DNA from: Methylobacterium sp. J-077
Lineage (GTDB): Bacteria; Pseudomonadota; Alphaproteobacteria; Rhizobiales; Beijerinckiaceae
Assembly (NCBI RefSeq): GCF_022829365.1
Contig: NZ_JAKSYJ010000225.1
Coordinates: 47,431-111,430, forward strand
Length of the DNA stretch: 64,000 bases
Direction: 5' to 3'
Position 1 is the first letter of the stretch, and each line of letters opens with the position of its first letter. Below the pieces are notes generated by a model. That model was not told the DNA's origin, searched no databases, and saw only the letters and a program-made list of their open reading frames with translations. Shown in pieces: positions 1 through 9,451 of the stretch. The position numbers and the translations under genes were made by a program.

Positions 1-35
1 ACCTCGACGGCATCGAGATTTTCGCGGCCGGCTGA
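1..35 (+). CDS. 3' end of an upstream gene (partial)
   Basis: The first bases read as an open frame ending LDGIEIFAAG and a TGA stop at 33-35. Only about ten residues are visible, so the product cannot be named. Strand and frame are inferred from the clean stop about 60 bases before the next start. Confidence 0.35.
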   Translation, partial: LDGIEIFAAG

Positions 36-97
36 CCCGGCGGCTGACGGCAGCCCGCATCACGGAGCCTCACGACACCCATGACGAGGGCGACCGC

Positions 98-1747
98 ATG
101 AGCGCGCCGGCCGGCGACAGGCCGCTCTTCCCGTTCGGGCCGATCCTGTTCTTCGGCGATTCGGTGACCGCGTCCTGGACGGCGCAGATGCCCCAGGCCT
201 TCTCCGGGCCGCAGACCGTCGCGCGCGGGATCCCGGGCCAGACCACCCGGGACATGGCGCGCCGGCTCCGCTCCGAGATCGCCCTCTACGGGGCCAGGGG
301 CCTCCACCTGATCTGCGGCCGCGACGACATCCTGGGCGGCAACCCGGGGGTCTCACTCGACGGCATCGTGGCCGACATCCGGGCGATGCTCAGCGACACG
401 AGCGACCTCTTCGTGCGCAGCTGGGTCGGCTCGATCCCGCCGGTCGACCCGGCCTCACCGGCCGTTGCCGGGCGGCCCCTCGGGCTCATCGCCGAGGTCA
501 ATGCCTGGCTGCGCGACCACGTCCACGAATACGGCGCCGGCTTCATCGACCACGACCCCGTCCTGGCGACCGAGGCGGGCGGGATCAAGCCCGAATTCAG
601 CAACGACGGCGTGAGCCTCAACGCCGCCGGCAACGCCGCGCTCCAGGCCGCGATGCTGGCCGCGCTCACCGCCCCCGGCGTCGATCAGATCTGGCCGCCG
701 CCGGAGAGCGAGGACGCGGCGCGGCGGCGCAAGTTCCTGCACCATTTCGGCTATCTCGACTCGAACACCCGCCACCCGAGCCCCTACATCCAGTTCGCCG
801 GCAAGCCGGGGGCGAGCCATTACGGCGTCCCATTCGATGCCCAGGGCTTCCTCAACGCCACCGCCATCACCGCGCACAAGCCCCCCGGCGAGACCCGGAT
901 CTTCGTCGTCGGCGACTCGACCACCATCGACGGCGGCACGCTGGCCAACACCTTGCCGGGACGCCTGGAGCGGATCCTGCGGGCGGACGGGCTCGCCGCC
1001 GCGCGGGTCTACAATTTCGGCGTGATGTCGAGCTGCCTCACGCAGATGACCCACCTGATCTGGTCGAAGCTCGTGGGCTACCAGCCGGACGCCATCGTGG
1101 TGGTCAGCGGCAGCACCGACCTGTTCCAGCCCTGGACCTACGATCCGCGGCCCGGCTACCCGTACAACGCCTTCATCACCGAGCGGCTCTACGACCACTT
1201 CTTCGACACGCACGATCCCCGGGCTCGGGAGGACGGCCTGTCCTACGACGCGCTGGTCACCCTGATTTACGAAGAGTTGAAGCGCCTGCGCGCGGAGGTG
1301 GGCTGGCAGACCCCCGGCTGGGAGGAGGCGATCGTCCACCACTACCGGCTCGCGGCGCACCGCCTCACCAAGCTGTCCCACGACCACGCCGTGCCGATCG
1401 TGAGCGTCCTGCAGCCGACGGTGCTGCGCAAGCGCCACCTCACCGAGGTGGAGCGCAACGTCGCCTCGGGGGCGTTCCTGGCCTATCTCGACCGCCAGTA
1501 CGGCAAGCTGGAGGCGTTCACCGCCGAACTCGCGGCGCGGCGGCCCTACCGCAGCACCTTCACGGCCCTCGACCTCAGCGGCATCTTCCGCGACCGGGAG
1601 GAGGGGACCTTCTACGACATCGTCCACTATGACGATCCGGCCCGCGAGATCGTCGCCGCGCGACTGGCCGCCGAGGTGGCGAAGGTGCTCGACCGGCCCC
1701 GCACGCCGTTCGCGCGGGTGCGGGGCTGGCTCGCCGGGGGACGGTAG
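98..1747 (+). CDS. Tandem SGNH/GDSL hydrolase-like protein
   Basis: The 549-residue protein has two SGNH-type halves. The first (about 15-190) has the nucleophile block FFGDSV (Ser22), but its block V reads NDGVSLN, with Ser173 where SGNH enzymes normally carry His. The second (about 265-525) has VVGDSTT (Ser275), SGSTD near 339-342 and DIVH (Asp507, His510), so a Ser-Asp-His set looks intact there. SGNH proteins in glycan loci often remove or transfer O-acetyl groups. No signal peptide is evident, so a cytoplasmic site is inferred. It is convergent with the double GT2 gene, only 9 bases away. A role in glycan acyl editing comes from context; substrate unknown. Confidence 0.75.
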   Translation: MSAPAGDRPLFPFGPILFFGDSVTASWTAQMPQAFSGPQTVARGIPGQTTRDMARRLRSEIALYGARGLHLICGRDDILGGNPGVSLDGIVADIRAMLSDTSDLFVRSWVGSIPPVDPASPAVAGRPLGLIAEVNAWLRDHVHEYGAGFIDHDPVLATEAGGIKPEFSNDGVSLNAAGNAALQAAMLAALTAPGVDQIWPPPESEDAARRRKFLHHFGYLDSNTRHPSPYIQFAGKPGASHYGVPFDAQGFLNATAITAHKPPGETRIFVVGDSTTIDGGTLANTLPGRLERILRADGLAAARVYNFGVMSSCLTQMTHLIWSKLVGYQPDAIVVVSGSTDLFQPWTYDPRPGYPYNAFITERLYDHFFDTHDPRAREDGLSYDALVTLIYEELKRLRAEVGWQTPGWEEAIVHHYRLAAHRLTKLSHDHAVPIVSVLQPTVLRKRHLTEVERNVASGAFLAYLDRQYGKLEAFTAELAARRPYRSTFTALDLSGIFRDREEGTFYDIVHYDDPAREIVAARLAAEVAKVLDRPRTPFARVRGWLAGGR

Positions 1748-1756
1748 CCCGCCGTC

Positions 1757-4162
1757 TTACCCCTGTCGGTCGGCTCGCTTCACGCGATGGGTAAAAATGA
1801 CCGACAGCCACGGCTTGACCTCGTGCTCGACCTCGATCGAGAGTAGCACTTCAAGGTGGAGCGCGTAGGGGAGGGTAAGGCGGAAACCGCAGCGGGCCTC
1901 CTCCATGGTGGTCGGCATGTCGCCCAGCACCGCCGCGATCACATCGGGGCGGTGGACGTCCACGGGATGGCGTTGGACCTCGCCGTCGACCTCGGCGATG
2001 AGCGTCGCCTTGGCCCGGCTCGCCGAGACCACCCAGCCGGAGAGCAGCACCTGCCCGTCCTGGATCTCGGCCCAGACCCGGTCCTGCGGCGTTTCGAGGT
2101 TCGCCCGGGCGAAGGAATCCGGCACTTCGCCGTCGAGCTCGGCGATGGTGCAGCCGACCTCGTATTTCTCGAAGCCGCGCCCCTCCCCGAAGATTTTTGC
2201 GAACTGCTTCTGGTACTCGGCGATCCGGGCGTTCCTGATGTCCTCGGGCAGGCCCGACCACTGGCCCTTCTCCTGGACCGTGTAGACCGACAGCAGCTCG
2301 CGCAGGAACGCAATGCGGCCCTTGTCGGCGACGTAGAGATTCATCAGCCAGTCGGCCGCCGCCGCGTTCTCGTAATACGCCTCCGGCACCCGGCGCAGGG
2401 CCTCGGCGCGGTAGACGCAGCAGGAGAAGTTGGCGGTGAGCGGCGCGTTGGCCAGGACCGGGAAGCTGATCGTGCCGGTGGGGTAGCGGCCCTGCTCGTC
2501 GTGCGGCACGAACGAACCGGTCGCCGGGTAGTGCAGCAGCACCCAGTTGAAGCACATGTCGAGGGCGCGGTCGTTGCGCAGCATGCGCAGCTGCATCGCG
2601 ATCTTGCGGTCGGACAGCCAGTAATCGTCGGCCTCGCAGAAGGCGATGTAGCGGCCGGTGCAGGCGCCGAGGCAATCCTGCATGTTGCGCAGCATGCCGA
2701 GATTGTGCTCCCGGGGCCGGACGGTGATGCGCTCCGGATCGCGCGCCCGGTAGGATTCGACGATCTCGGGCGTCCCGTCGGTGGAGCGGTCGTCGCCGAT
2801 CACCACCTGCAGCTTGAACAGGCCGCGCTGCGCCAGCACCCCGTCGAGGCAGCGGCGGATATAGCCGGCATGGTTGTAGGCGGTGACGATGACGCTGACC
2901 GTCAATTGCGCCTCGAGCCAGCCGCGCAGGGAAGCGGGTTCCCCGGAGAGTTCGTCGGGCGCGTCGAGGCCCATGTCGCGCAGGGCCGCCCGGGCGATGT
3001 CGGGGTTGGCGTCGATCAGGGCGCCGAGGCTCGGGACGTCCTCCTCGTCGAGATAGGCCTCGGCCAGGCGCCGGAAGATCGCCTTCTGCGAGGCCTCGTA
3101 GCCGGCGGCGTAGCGCCCGCCGAAATGGCCGCGCAGCGTCCGGAAGAACGCGATCTCGGAATTGCCGAGCTTCTTGTGCCGGGCGAGCTCGGTGGCGTAG
3201 GTCGCCCACATCCCGGCCGCGTGCTTGCGGTAGACCGCCATGACCTGCGGCAGGAAGCCGATGCGGCCGACCTCGGCATGCATCAGGTGGACGTACCAAT
3301 CCCCCGGGGCGATGCCCTCGTCGAGCCGGAACGGCTCCTCGCCGTGGTAGCGCCAGCGATAGAGCACGCTGTTGGTCTGGACGAAGTTGTGCGCCACGAG
3401 GTCGGACAGCGACGGCTGCGGGCTCGAATGCTTCGGATAGATCTCCTCGACGCCGGGCATGTCCTCGTAGAGGACGCGCACCGGGTGGAAGCACAGGGTG
3501 AATTCCGGGTTCGCCCGCAGGAACTCGACCTGGCGCTGGAGCTTGCTCGAATCCGTCCAGTAATCGTCACCCTCGCAGATCGCGACGTATTCGCCGCGGG
3601 CGCGGGCCGTGAGGTCGGCGAAGTTCTTGTTCGGCCCGAGATTCTCTGGTCGCAGCACCGCCACGAGGTTGGGATGGCGCGCGGCGTAATCCGCGATGAT
3701 CTCGGCGGTGCCGTCGCTCGACCGATCGTCGCCGACCAGGAGCTCGAACGGGAAATCCGTGACCTGCCCGAGGATGCTGTCGAGGGTCTGCCGGATGAAC
3801 CGGGCCTGGTTGTAGGTGATGCACAGGACCGACACGACCGGCCGGTTCCATTCCGGCGCAGGCTCGGCCTCGGCGCGGGCGCGGATCCAGGCCGCGAACG
3901 GGTTGACGAAGCTGCCGTCGAAGCTCTCGTCCGGCTCTGCGGTGAAGTCCGCCCGCGGCTGCCGCCCGAGCCGGGCGCCGTATTTGACGTAATGTTCGAG
4001 CGGCGACAGGTCGGTCAGGCCGACATCGGGATAGCGCGTGGCGTACCAGATGTGGTCGAACCGGCCGCTGCGATAGATCGTCGAGAAATCGTCCTGCCAC
4101 GGCTCCAGGGCGGGCGTCGCCGTGCTCGCACCCGGCGCGGCGTCTCCTGCACCGTCCTGCAT
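1757..4162 (-). CDS. Double-domain family 2 glycosyltransferase with N-terminal repeat
   Basis: The 801 residues contain one copy of the cluster's WY/NPDV-type repeat at about 31-72 (FDHIWYATRYPDV, then PLEHYVKYG), followed by two GT-A (GT2) domains. The first spans about 108-340, with VSVLCITYNQ, GDDRSSDGT (144-152) and EGDDYW (197-202). The second spans about 420-650 and repeats the pattern with VSVIVTAYNH, GDDRSTDGT and EADDYW. Two active sites in one chain suggest addition of two sugars or an alternating disaccharide. A C-terminal tail of about 120 residues has no recognised domain. It probably follows the 4266-4682 gene in one transcript. Cytoplasmic or membrane-peripheral; acceptor unknown. 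Confidence 0.88.
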   Translation of the reverse strand: MQDGAGDAAPGASTATPALEPWQDDFSTIYRSGRFDHIWYATRYPDVGLTDLSPLEHYVKYGARLGRQPRADFTAEPDESFDGSFVNPFAAWIRARAEAEPAPEWNRPVVSVLCITYNQARFIRQTLDSILGQVTDFPFELLVGDDRSSDGTAEIIADYAARHPNLVAVLRPENLGPNKNFADLTARARGEYVAICEGDDYWTDSSKLQRQVEFLRANPEFTLCFHPVRVLYEDMPGVEEIYPKHSSPQPSLSDLVAHNFVQTNSVLYRWRYHGEEPFRLDEGIAPGDWYVHLMHAEVGRIGFLPQVMAVYRKHAAGMWATYATELARHKKLGNSEIAFFRTLRGHFGGRYAAGYEASQKAIFRRLAEAYLDEEDVPSLGALIDANPDIARAALRDMGLDAPDELSGEPASLRGWLEAQLTVSVIVTAYNHAGYIRRCLDGVLAQRGLFKLQVVIGDDRSTDGTPEIVESYRARDPERITVRPREHNLGMLRNMQDCLGACTGRYIAFCEADDYWLSDRKIAMQLRMLRNDRALDMCFNWVLLHYPATGSFVPHDEQGRYPTGTISFPVLANAPLTANFSCCVYRAEALRRVPEAYYENAAAADWLMNLYVADKGRIAFLRELLSVYTVQEKGQWSGLPEDIRNARIAEYQKQFAKIFGEGRGFEKYEVGCTIAELDGEVPDSFARANLETPQDRVWAEIQDGQVLLSGWVVSASRAKATLIAEVDGEVQRHPVDVHRPDVIAAVLGDMPTTMEEARCGFRLTLPYALHLEVLLSIEVEHEVKPWLSVIFTHRVKRADRQG

Positions 4163-4211
4163 CGATCCAATTCCTCGAACGCGCTTGGGGACCGCTTCCT
4201 TCGACCGGCCC

Positions 4212-4271
4212 CTCTAGCGCATCGTCTTTCTCCGAAAGCCGGAAGCCACCTTTCGGGACGATGCTCTAGAG
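4212..4271. repeat. CTAGAG-type palindromic intergenic element, copy 1
   Basis: CTCTAGCGCATCGTC at 4212-4226 pairs with GACGATGCTCTAGAG at 4257-4271 (14 of 15 match after reverse complementing), around a centre with an internal GAAAGC/GGAAGCC motif. This form is typical of dispersed palindromes in Rhizobiales genomes. The right arm contains the TAG stop of the 4266-4682 gene. It sits between two minus-strand genes and could fold in the mRNA as a terminator or processing site. Confidence 0.75.
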
Positions 4272-4682
4272 GGTGCCGGGAAGGCGTCCTTCCTCGGAGC
4301 CGTGGTTGTAATAGTGCCGCGTCGGATCGGCGCCGGCATTCGCGACGTCGTCGTTGCACGCGAGATAGAAATTTCGGTCGAACAGCCCGGAGGTCTCGAG
4401 CCAGTCGAGCAGGGTCTGCTCGGGGACGACCGGCGCCCGCTCGGGGCTCGCCGCGGCGGCCTCCCGGTAGAGATGCACGAACTTGGCGATCCGGGCCGCG
4501 ACCTCCTTGGCGGGGGGCCGGCGCACCGAGGAGGCAACGACGCTCGATTGCTCGCCGGGCCGCCGGCGCTGGAGGTCGGCCTCGGCCAGGCGCACCAGGC
4601 GGGCCATCTCGCCCTGCGCCTCCTTGAGCCTCGCCTGCGTCTCGGCGAGCTCGGCCCGCAGCGCGTCCACGTCCTCGCTCAA
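4266..4682 (-). CDS. Small coiled-coil protein with C-terminal glycan-cluster repeat
   Basis: This 138-residue protein begins with a heptad-like helix (about 3-42, rich in Glu, Ala, Leu and Arg). After a linker it ends with one copy of the recurrent repeat (about 91-138: SGLFDRNFYLACNDDV, then HYYNHGSEEGR). No enzyme motif is seen. The same module occurs in glycosyltransferases here, so this looks like a stand-alone repeat protein tethered through a coiled coil, perhaps an adaptor; that role is inference. It lies just upstream of the double GT2 gene on the same strand, and its stop codon falls within a palindromic element. Small size and codon usage like its neighbours support a real gene. 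Confidence 0.6.
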   Translation of the reverse strand: MSEDVDALRAELAETQARLKEAQGEMARLVRLAEADLQRRRPGEQSSVVASSVRRPPAKEVAARIAKFVHLYREAAAASPERAPVVPEQTLLDWLETSGLFDRNFYLACNDDVANAGADPTRHYYNHGSEEGRLPGTL

Positions 4683-4966
4683 GGTCGGCTCCGTCTCAGT
4701 CTCGACGTCCTGCGATCCGGGCGCGGGATCATGCGGCGGGATCGATCGGGTCCCGGCACGATCGATCCCCGCGCCGCGTGTAAGGCGGGGTGATACGATC
4801 GGCTCCGGGACCGGTCAACCTTGGGCGATCCGGCCTATCCGGCGGGTTCGCTCGCGTCGGGACGCCATCGTCGCGACGAAGCACCAGCATAGCCATTCGC
4901 GTGCGGCGGCGACTCCGCGAGCAGCCCTTGCGCGAGGTGGCTGCCCGTGACCCGGGGCGGCTCTGA

Positions 4967-5641
4967 CTACCCCGCCACCGCCTGCGGCCCGACCGAGCCC
5001 TCGACCAGCGGGCCGGGGATCGCGGCCTCGGCATCGACCATCAGGCGCGCCTCGTGGCGGCGCATGAACATCCACAGGGCCACGGCGCCCAACAGCACGA
5101 AGGCCAGGAGCGCGAGGCCCACCGGGCCCATGACGTTCTCGATCGAGCGTCCGCACAGATACGCGCCGAAGCCCATGATCGAGGCCCAGGCGATGCCGCC
5201 GACGGCGTTGAAAAACATGAAGCGGCGCGCATCGAGCTTGTTCACGCCGGCCAGGACCGCCGCATAGGCGCGCAGCATCGCGGTGAAGCGGCCGAAGAAC
5301 ACGATCTTCCCGCCGTGCCGGCGGAACAGGTACTGGCCGAGCTTGAGCCGGCCGTGATCGAGGCCAATCATGTGACCCTTGCGCAGGAGCAGGGGCAGGC
5401 CCCAGCGCCGTCCGACCCAGTAGCCGGCATTGTCGCCGAGGATCGCGGCCGTCGCGGCGATCGCCACCACGAGGGCGATGCTCAGGTTTCCGGTGCTGCC
5501 GGCATAGGCCGCCGAGGTCAGCAGGACCGTCTCGCCCGGGAGCGGCAGGCCGGCGCTCTCCAGCGTGATGATGACGAAGATGGCGATGTAGCCGTAGTTG
5601 GCGATCAGGTCGGCACTGGGCAGATCGTGCAGGAAGGACAT
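4967..5641 (-). CDS. DedA family membrane protein
   Basis: The start at 5641 (MSFLHDLP) is preferred over an upstream ATG at 5863 because a strong Shine-Dalgarno (GAGGAGA) lies just before it and the DedA domain begins immediately. The 224 residues contain the DedA signature around SAGLPLPGETVLL and an amphipathic GDNAGYWVGRRWG segment, plus several hydrophobic helices. DedA/Tvp38 proteins are inner-membrane proteins; several flip or recycle lipid carriers such as undecaprenyl phosphate and phospholipids. Carrier recycling would suit a glycan locus, but the family is general and this is only context. It has no overlap with the neighbouring epimerase gene (133 bases away). Confidence 0.85.
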   Translation of the reverse strand: MSFLHDLPSADLIANYGYIAIFVIITLESAGLPLPGETVLLTSAAYAGSTGNLSIALVVAIAATAAILGDNAGYWVGRRWGLPLLLRKGHMIGLDHGRLKLGQYLFRRHGGKIVFFGRFTAMLRAYAAVLAGVNKLDARRFMFFNAVGGIAWASIMGFGAYLCGRSIENVMGPVGLALLAFVLLGAVALWMFMRRHEARLMVDAEAAIPGPLVEGSVGPQAVAG

Positions 5642-5774
5642 GCGGTCTCCTCGCGGATCGGAGGGCTGCCCTGTCGGCGAGAAACATGGCCGCTCCGGGG
5701 CGAAGCCCGAAATACCTGGCCGGACGACGATCGGCTGTGCCGGCGAGCACGACGGCTCCCGGGCTTTTCCGGCC

Positions 5775-6809
5775 TCAGCGTGCCGGGTTCGGCGGCACCC
5801 CGTCCCCGCGCGCCTCCGCCAGATGGGCCCGCATCCAGTCGATCGTGCTGATGAGCCCGTCACGCAGGGCGACCCGGGGCTGCCAGCCGAGTTCGGACCG
5901 AATCAGCGTGGTGTCGAGCACGTTGGCCGGCACGTCGGCGGCGCGGCTCGGCTTGTACAGGCAGGGCAGGCGCTCGCGCCCGAAGGCCCGCTCCAGCTCG
6001 GCGATGATCTGGTTGACGCTCAGGCCCGTGCCGCTTCCGACATTCATCACCTTGTGGGGGCCGTCATAGCCGACAGCGGCCAGGAAGGCATCGCTGACGT
6101 CGTCAATATGCAGGAAGTCGCGCACGACCTCGCCCGTGCCCCAGACCTCCAGCGGCAGATCCGCGAGCACGCGGTGGATGGTGCTGCCGATCAGGCCCTG
6201 GTGCCTGTTGCCGAGCTGGAACCGGCCATACGGGTTGGCGATCCGCAGGATCTGGTAATCGATCCCGTGGAGATGCCGGTACAGGTGGAGGGACTTCTCG
6301 ATCATCAACTTGCTGATGCCGTAGGCCGAGATCGGATCGGTGGGCGCCGCTTCCGGGATCGGGGTGGCGCGCGGGATCCCGTAGATCGCCCCCCCGGAGG
6401 ACGCGAACACGACCTTCCTGATCCGCGCCGAGCGGCAGATCTCGAGGAGGTGCAGGGTCGCGATCGGCGCGGCGGCGAGCTCTGCGGACGGGTCCCGGTT
6501 CGAGCTCTCGGGGATCGATCCGGCGATGAGGTGGAAGACGAAATCCTGACGCTCGACCGCGTTGGCGATGCCGAGCCGATCGGCGAACTGGCCGGTCACC
6601 CGGGCGACGCGCCGGTCGAGGACCTGGGCTTGCGGGTGGCTGCGGCTGAAGCAGGTGACCTCGGCGCCGGCCTGAGCGAGGCGGTTGCACAGGTTCAGGC
6701 CCAGGAAACCGGCACCGCCCAGCACGAGGCAGCGGGCCCCCGCGAGAGCCGAAGCGCTGGCTCCGGTTGGATCGATCGGCGCCCCGTCAAATCCTTGGCC
6801 GCCGCTCAT
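5775..6809 (-). CDS. NAD-dependent sugar epimerase/dehydratase
   Basis: This is an extended short-chain dehydrogenase. Near the N terminus it has the nucleotide-binding motif GGAGFLG, an SSGGAIYG segment and a YGISK catalytic Tyr-Lys pair, as in UDP-glucose 4-epimerase-like enzymes. The ATG at 6809 is chosen because it overlaps the stop of the upstream GT61 gene by four bases (ATGA), giving 344 residues; a longer frame to 6899 would run deep into that gene. It likely converts an NDP-sugar for the nearby transferases. UDP-glucose, UDP-GlcNAc or a dehydrated intermediate are all possible; specificity cannot be read from sequence alone. Confidence 0.85.
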   Translation of the reverse strand: MSGGQGFDGAPIDPTGASASALAGARCLVLGGAGFLGLNLCNRLAQAGAEVTCFSRSHPQAQVLDRRVARVTGQFADRLGIANAVERQDFVFHLIAGSIPESSNRDPSAELAAAPIATLHLLEICRSARIRKVVFASSGGAIYGIPRATPIPEAAPTDPISAYGISKLMIEKSLHLYRHLHGIDYQILRIANPYGRFQLGNRHQGLIGSTIHRVLADLPLEVWGTGEVVRDFLHIDDVSDAFLAAVGYDGPHKVMNVGSGTGLSVNQIIAELERAFGRERLPCLYKPSRAADVPANVLDTTLIRSELGWQPRVALRDGLISTIDWMRAHLAEARGDGVPPNPAR

Positions 6810-9451
6810 GGTCGGAGTTCGGCGCTCGGGTGCATCGGTGCCGAGGCTGCCGGCGCCTCGGGCCCGGCCGAGTCCGCGTCTCGCGCTTCGATCATGCAAT
6901 CGACCAGGGCGAGGGCGGATTGCTCAAGCGCACGGCGCGTCGGCTCCAGCGGCGACTTCCCGTAGGCCCGGGTCGCCGCGTAGGCGGCCGCATAGGCCGC
7001 ATCCCAGCCGGCGGCGAGGATCGGCGGCCCGGCCTCCTCCAAGGCGTCCCGGACGGTGATCCAGGCGGCCTGCTGGGTGGCATCCCAGGCGGCGGCCCGA
7101 ACCGCGGAGCCGGTCTGCCGCAGGGTGAGGTTGGCGACCGCCGCCCGCTTGCGGGCGCGCTTCAAGTGATCGCAGAGGGAGGCGAGATCGGCGACGTCCG
7201 TGAGTTCGGCCCGGTCGGCGAGTTCGTCCGCCTCGACGTTCAGCTTGGCCAGGCGGAACCAGGCCGGCACGTGGCTGCGCACCAGCCAATCGGCGACCAT
7301 CGCGATGCGCCGGCGCTCCAAGGCCTCCGAACCGTTCGTTCCGACGAGCCGCGGGACGAGCGGGAGGATCAGGCCGTCGCGCTCGGCCTGCGGCAGGCCA
7401 TCGCTCCAGGTCCGGATGAAGGCGGCGATGCTCGGCGAGGCGCAAGCGGGCTGATCGGAAAGGGGCTCGCCGGCGAGGTAGGCCACCGCCTCCAGGGCGC
7501 ACAGGCCCTGGTCCGGACTCGCGTGCGGACCGGCCGCCAGGGTTGTGACGCGCGAGAAGCGCGCGGGGTCCACCCGCACAGGCTCCGCGCCGGCCAGCGA
7601 TCGGAGCACGTCGTCATCCGGCACGCGGATGGGAGGGCTGTCCGCGTCCGAGAGGGTGAAGCCGGCGGGCGTACCGGACGCGACCTCGTTTTCCAGGGCG
7701 GCGACGGCCGCGACGACCTTCCTGGGATCGACGGTGTAGCTCACGTGGAAGGCGTGTACGCCCGGACGATGCAGTGTCCGGCCGCGCAGGAACAGGATCC
7801 GCGCGCCCCCGACTTCGATGTAGCTGGTGTAACCCCGGAAGTTGAAGGCCAGCTCCTCGTGGATCAGGCCAAGGATCCGGCAGCCGGGCCGGCAGAACAG
7901 GGCGTTGCTCAGGGCCGAGCTCGACGAGCCGACCACCAGGGCGGCCGAGTGGAACGCGTCGACCTGTTCGAGGAACGACATCGTCTCCGGGTAGATCACC
8001 TCGAAGCCCAAGGGGCGCAGGCGCTCGGCGATCTCCTCCTCGTTCACCAGCGCCCGCTGGGTGAAGGCCTTGCGCGAGATGAACAGGCGCCGGTCGGTCC
8101 GCTCCGACAGGACCCCGCGCTCCCGCGCGCTCTGAAGGATCCGCTCGCGGATCACCGCGAAGATGTCGGCCGGCCAGACCGCGTCGTAGACCGGCCGCCC
8201 CGGCTTCATCTCGAACGGGAAGAACGCCGGCGGGGGCGCCATCCCGAGAAGCCCGAATTCGACGGGCCTGGGCGGCAGCTTGATCACGGGACGGCCCCGC
8301 GTATCGAGCAGGCGCAGGATCTCCTCGTGCGAGCCGGGCATATGGTCGTCGATGCAGAGCGGGATCCCATCCGGGCAGCGCGGATCGTTGTAGGCGAGCA
8401 TGCGCGGCACGTACTCGCAGAACCAGTGCCCGTAGTTCCGGCTCTGGAGGCCGAACATTGTCAGCCCGGCCTCGACCGCGTGCGGATCCTCGGGCACCTC
8501 CACGAGGGCGCGCGTATCGCCGAACGCGGCCATCATGATCTGATCCGGATTGAGCCCGTCCTGCAACAGGATGTCCGGGCGGCGCGGATGCGCGGCCAGA
8601 TCGTAGACGAGCTTGTCGCCGGCGATGACCACGTTGCTGCGCGGGAACGCCCGGGCGCCGTTCAGGAAGGCGAGGTATTGCGGCGGCATGTCGAGCTCGC
8701 CCCGCTCGGACACCAGGGCCGGGGGCAGCTCGAAGAAGCGGAGTTCGGGAGGCGCGATCCTGCGCGCCGGTCGCAGCTCCGTGTACGCTGCGCCCCCGCT
8801 CGCGGCGAGCGCCTTGGCCGTCGTGATGTCGTAGACGCGGAACGGCCCGGCCCGATAGACGTGCCGGGTCTGCGCGTGCAGCGCGATCGCGTCCGCGTAG
8901 CGCCCCTCCGGGAGCAGGGCGTCGAGCTGCAGGCGGCGCAGGTTCTTGACCTTGGTGCTCACGGCAAAGCCGTCCGCCGTCGTGATGCCGTCGTCACCGC
9001 CGTTCAGCTCGTAGGCCAGCCGATAGCTCTGCGCGCAGGCCTCCGGCTCCTGACTGCACTCGGCCACCCAGCCGAGCCGGAGCAAGGTGGTCACACCTTC
9101 GCGGATGACGGTGGGGTCGCCGCTCTCGCGCAGGCTCCGGACGCGGTCCGTGGCTTCCGCGTAGCGACCGCGCCGGCAGAGGTCGCGCAAGCGCGCGGTG
9201 GCGGCGGCCACCACCCAGCGCTCGCGCTCATGTGGGACCAGCGAGCCGATCAGATCGTAGGTATCGGCGGCGGCGCCGAGCTGGTCATCGCCCTCGAGCC
9301 GGAACGCCAGCGCCTCGAGATGCCGCCGTGTCGTGCTGAAGCCGGCAGGATCTTCGACCGGGACGAGCCTGCGCAGCCGCTCGAGGACCTCCGGAGCGTT
9401 GTCGCGATTGACCGTCCGGATCAGGTCGATGAACGTCTCCGTCGGCCTCAT
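6806..9451 (-). CDS. GT61 (DUF563) glycosyltransferase with long C-terminal extension
   Basis: The start at 9451 is set by alignment: MRPTETFIDLIR closely matches the start of the paralogue at 13573, and the upstream extension looks non-coding. The 881-residue protein has an all-helical N-terminal region (about 1-200, TPR-like), then the GT61/DUF563 domain (about 225-590) with NYGHWFCEYVPRML around 339-351 and GSSSSALSNALFCRPG further on. Residues beyond about 590 form a roughly 290-residue helical extension absent from the two plus-strand paralogues. GT61 enzymes transfer pentose, hexose or GlcNAc to glycans. It is translationally coupled to the epimerase gene downstream. Three such paralogues within 9 kb point to local duplication. 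Confidence 0.85.
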   Translation of the reverse strand: MRPTETFIDLIRTVNRDNAPEVLERLRRLVPVEDPAGFSTTRRHLEALAFRLEGDDQLGAAADTYDLIGSLVPHERERWVVAAATARLRDLCRRGRYAEATDRVRSLRESGDPTVIREGVTTLLRLGWVAECSQEPEACAQSYRLAYELNGGDDGITTADGFAVSTKVKNLRRLQLDALLPEGRYADAIALHAQTRHVYRAGPFRVYDITTAKALAASGGAAYTELRPARRIAPPELRFFELPPALVSERGELDMPPQYLAFLNGARAFPRSNVVIAGDKLVYDLAAHPRRPDILLQDGLNPDQIMMAAFGDTRALVEVPEDPHAVEAGLTMFGLQSRNYGHWFCEYVPRMLAYNDPRCPDGIPLCIDDHMPGSHEEILRLLDTRGRPVIKLPPRPVEFGLLGMAPPPAFFPFEMKPGRPVYDAVWPADIFAVIRERILQSARERGVLSERTDRRLFISRKAFTQRALVNEEEIAERLRPLGFEVIYPETMSFLEQVDAFHSAALVVGSSSSALSNALFCRPGCRILGLIHEELAFNFRGYTSYIEVGGARILFLRGRTLHRPGVHAFHVSYTVDPRKVVAAVAALENEVASGTPAGFTLSDADSPPIRVPDDDVLRSLAGAEPVRVDPARFSRVTTLAAGPHASPDQGLCALEAVAYLAGEPLSDQPACASPSIAAFIRTWSDGLPQAERDGLILPLVPRLVGTNGSEALERRRIAMVADWLVRSHVPAWFRLAKLNVEADELADRAELTDVADLASLCDHLKRARKRAAVANLTLRQTGSAVRAAAWDATQQAAWITVRDALEEAGPPILAAGWDAAYAAAYAATRAYGKSPLEPTRRALEQSALALVDCMIEARDADSAGPEAPAASAPMHPSAELRP

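Noticed and set aside
1856..4627. A plus-strand open frame of 923 codons
   Set aside because: It lies opposite the double GT2 gene and the repeat-protein gene; its composition (Arg, Gly, Val, Ala-rich, no domain) is that of an antisense frame in high-GC DNA.
5642..5863. N-terminal extension of the DedA protein to 5863
   Set aside because: The extra 74 residues are Arg/Gly/Pro-rich with no helix; a strong ribosome-binding site precedes the inner ATG at 5641.
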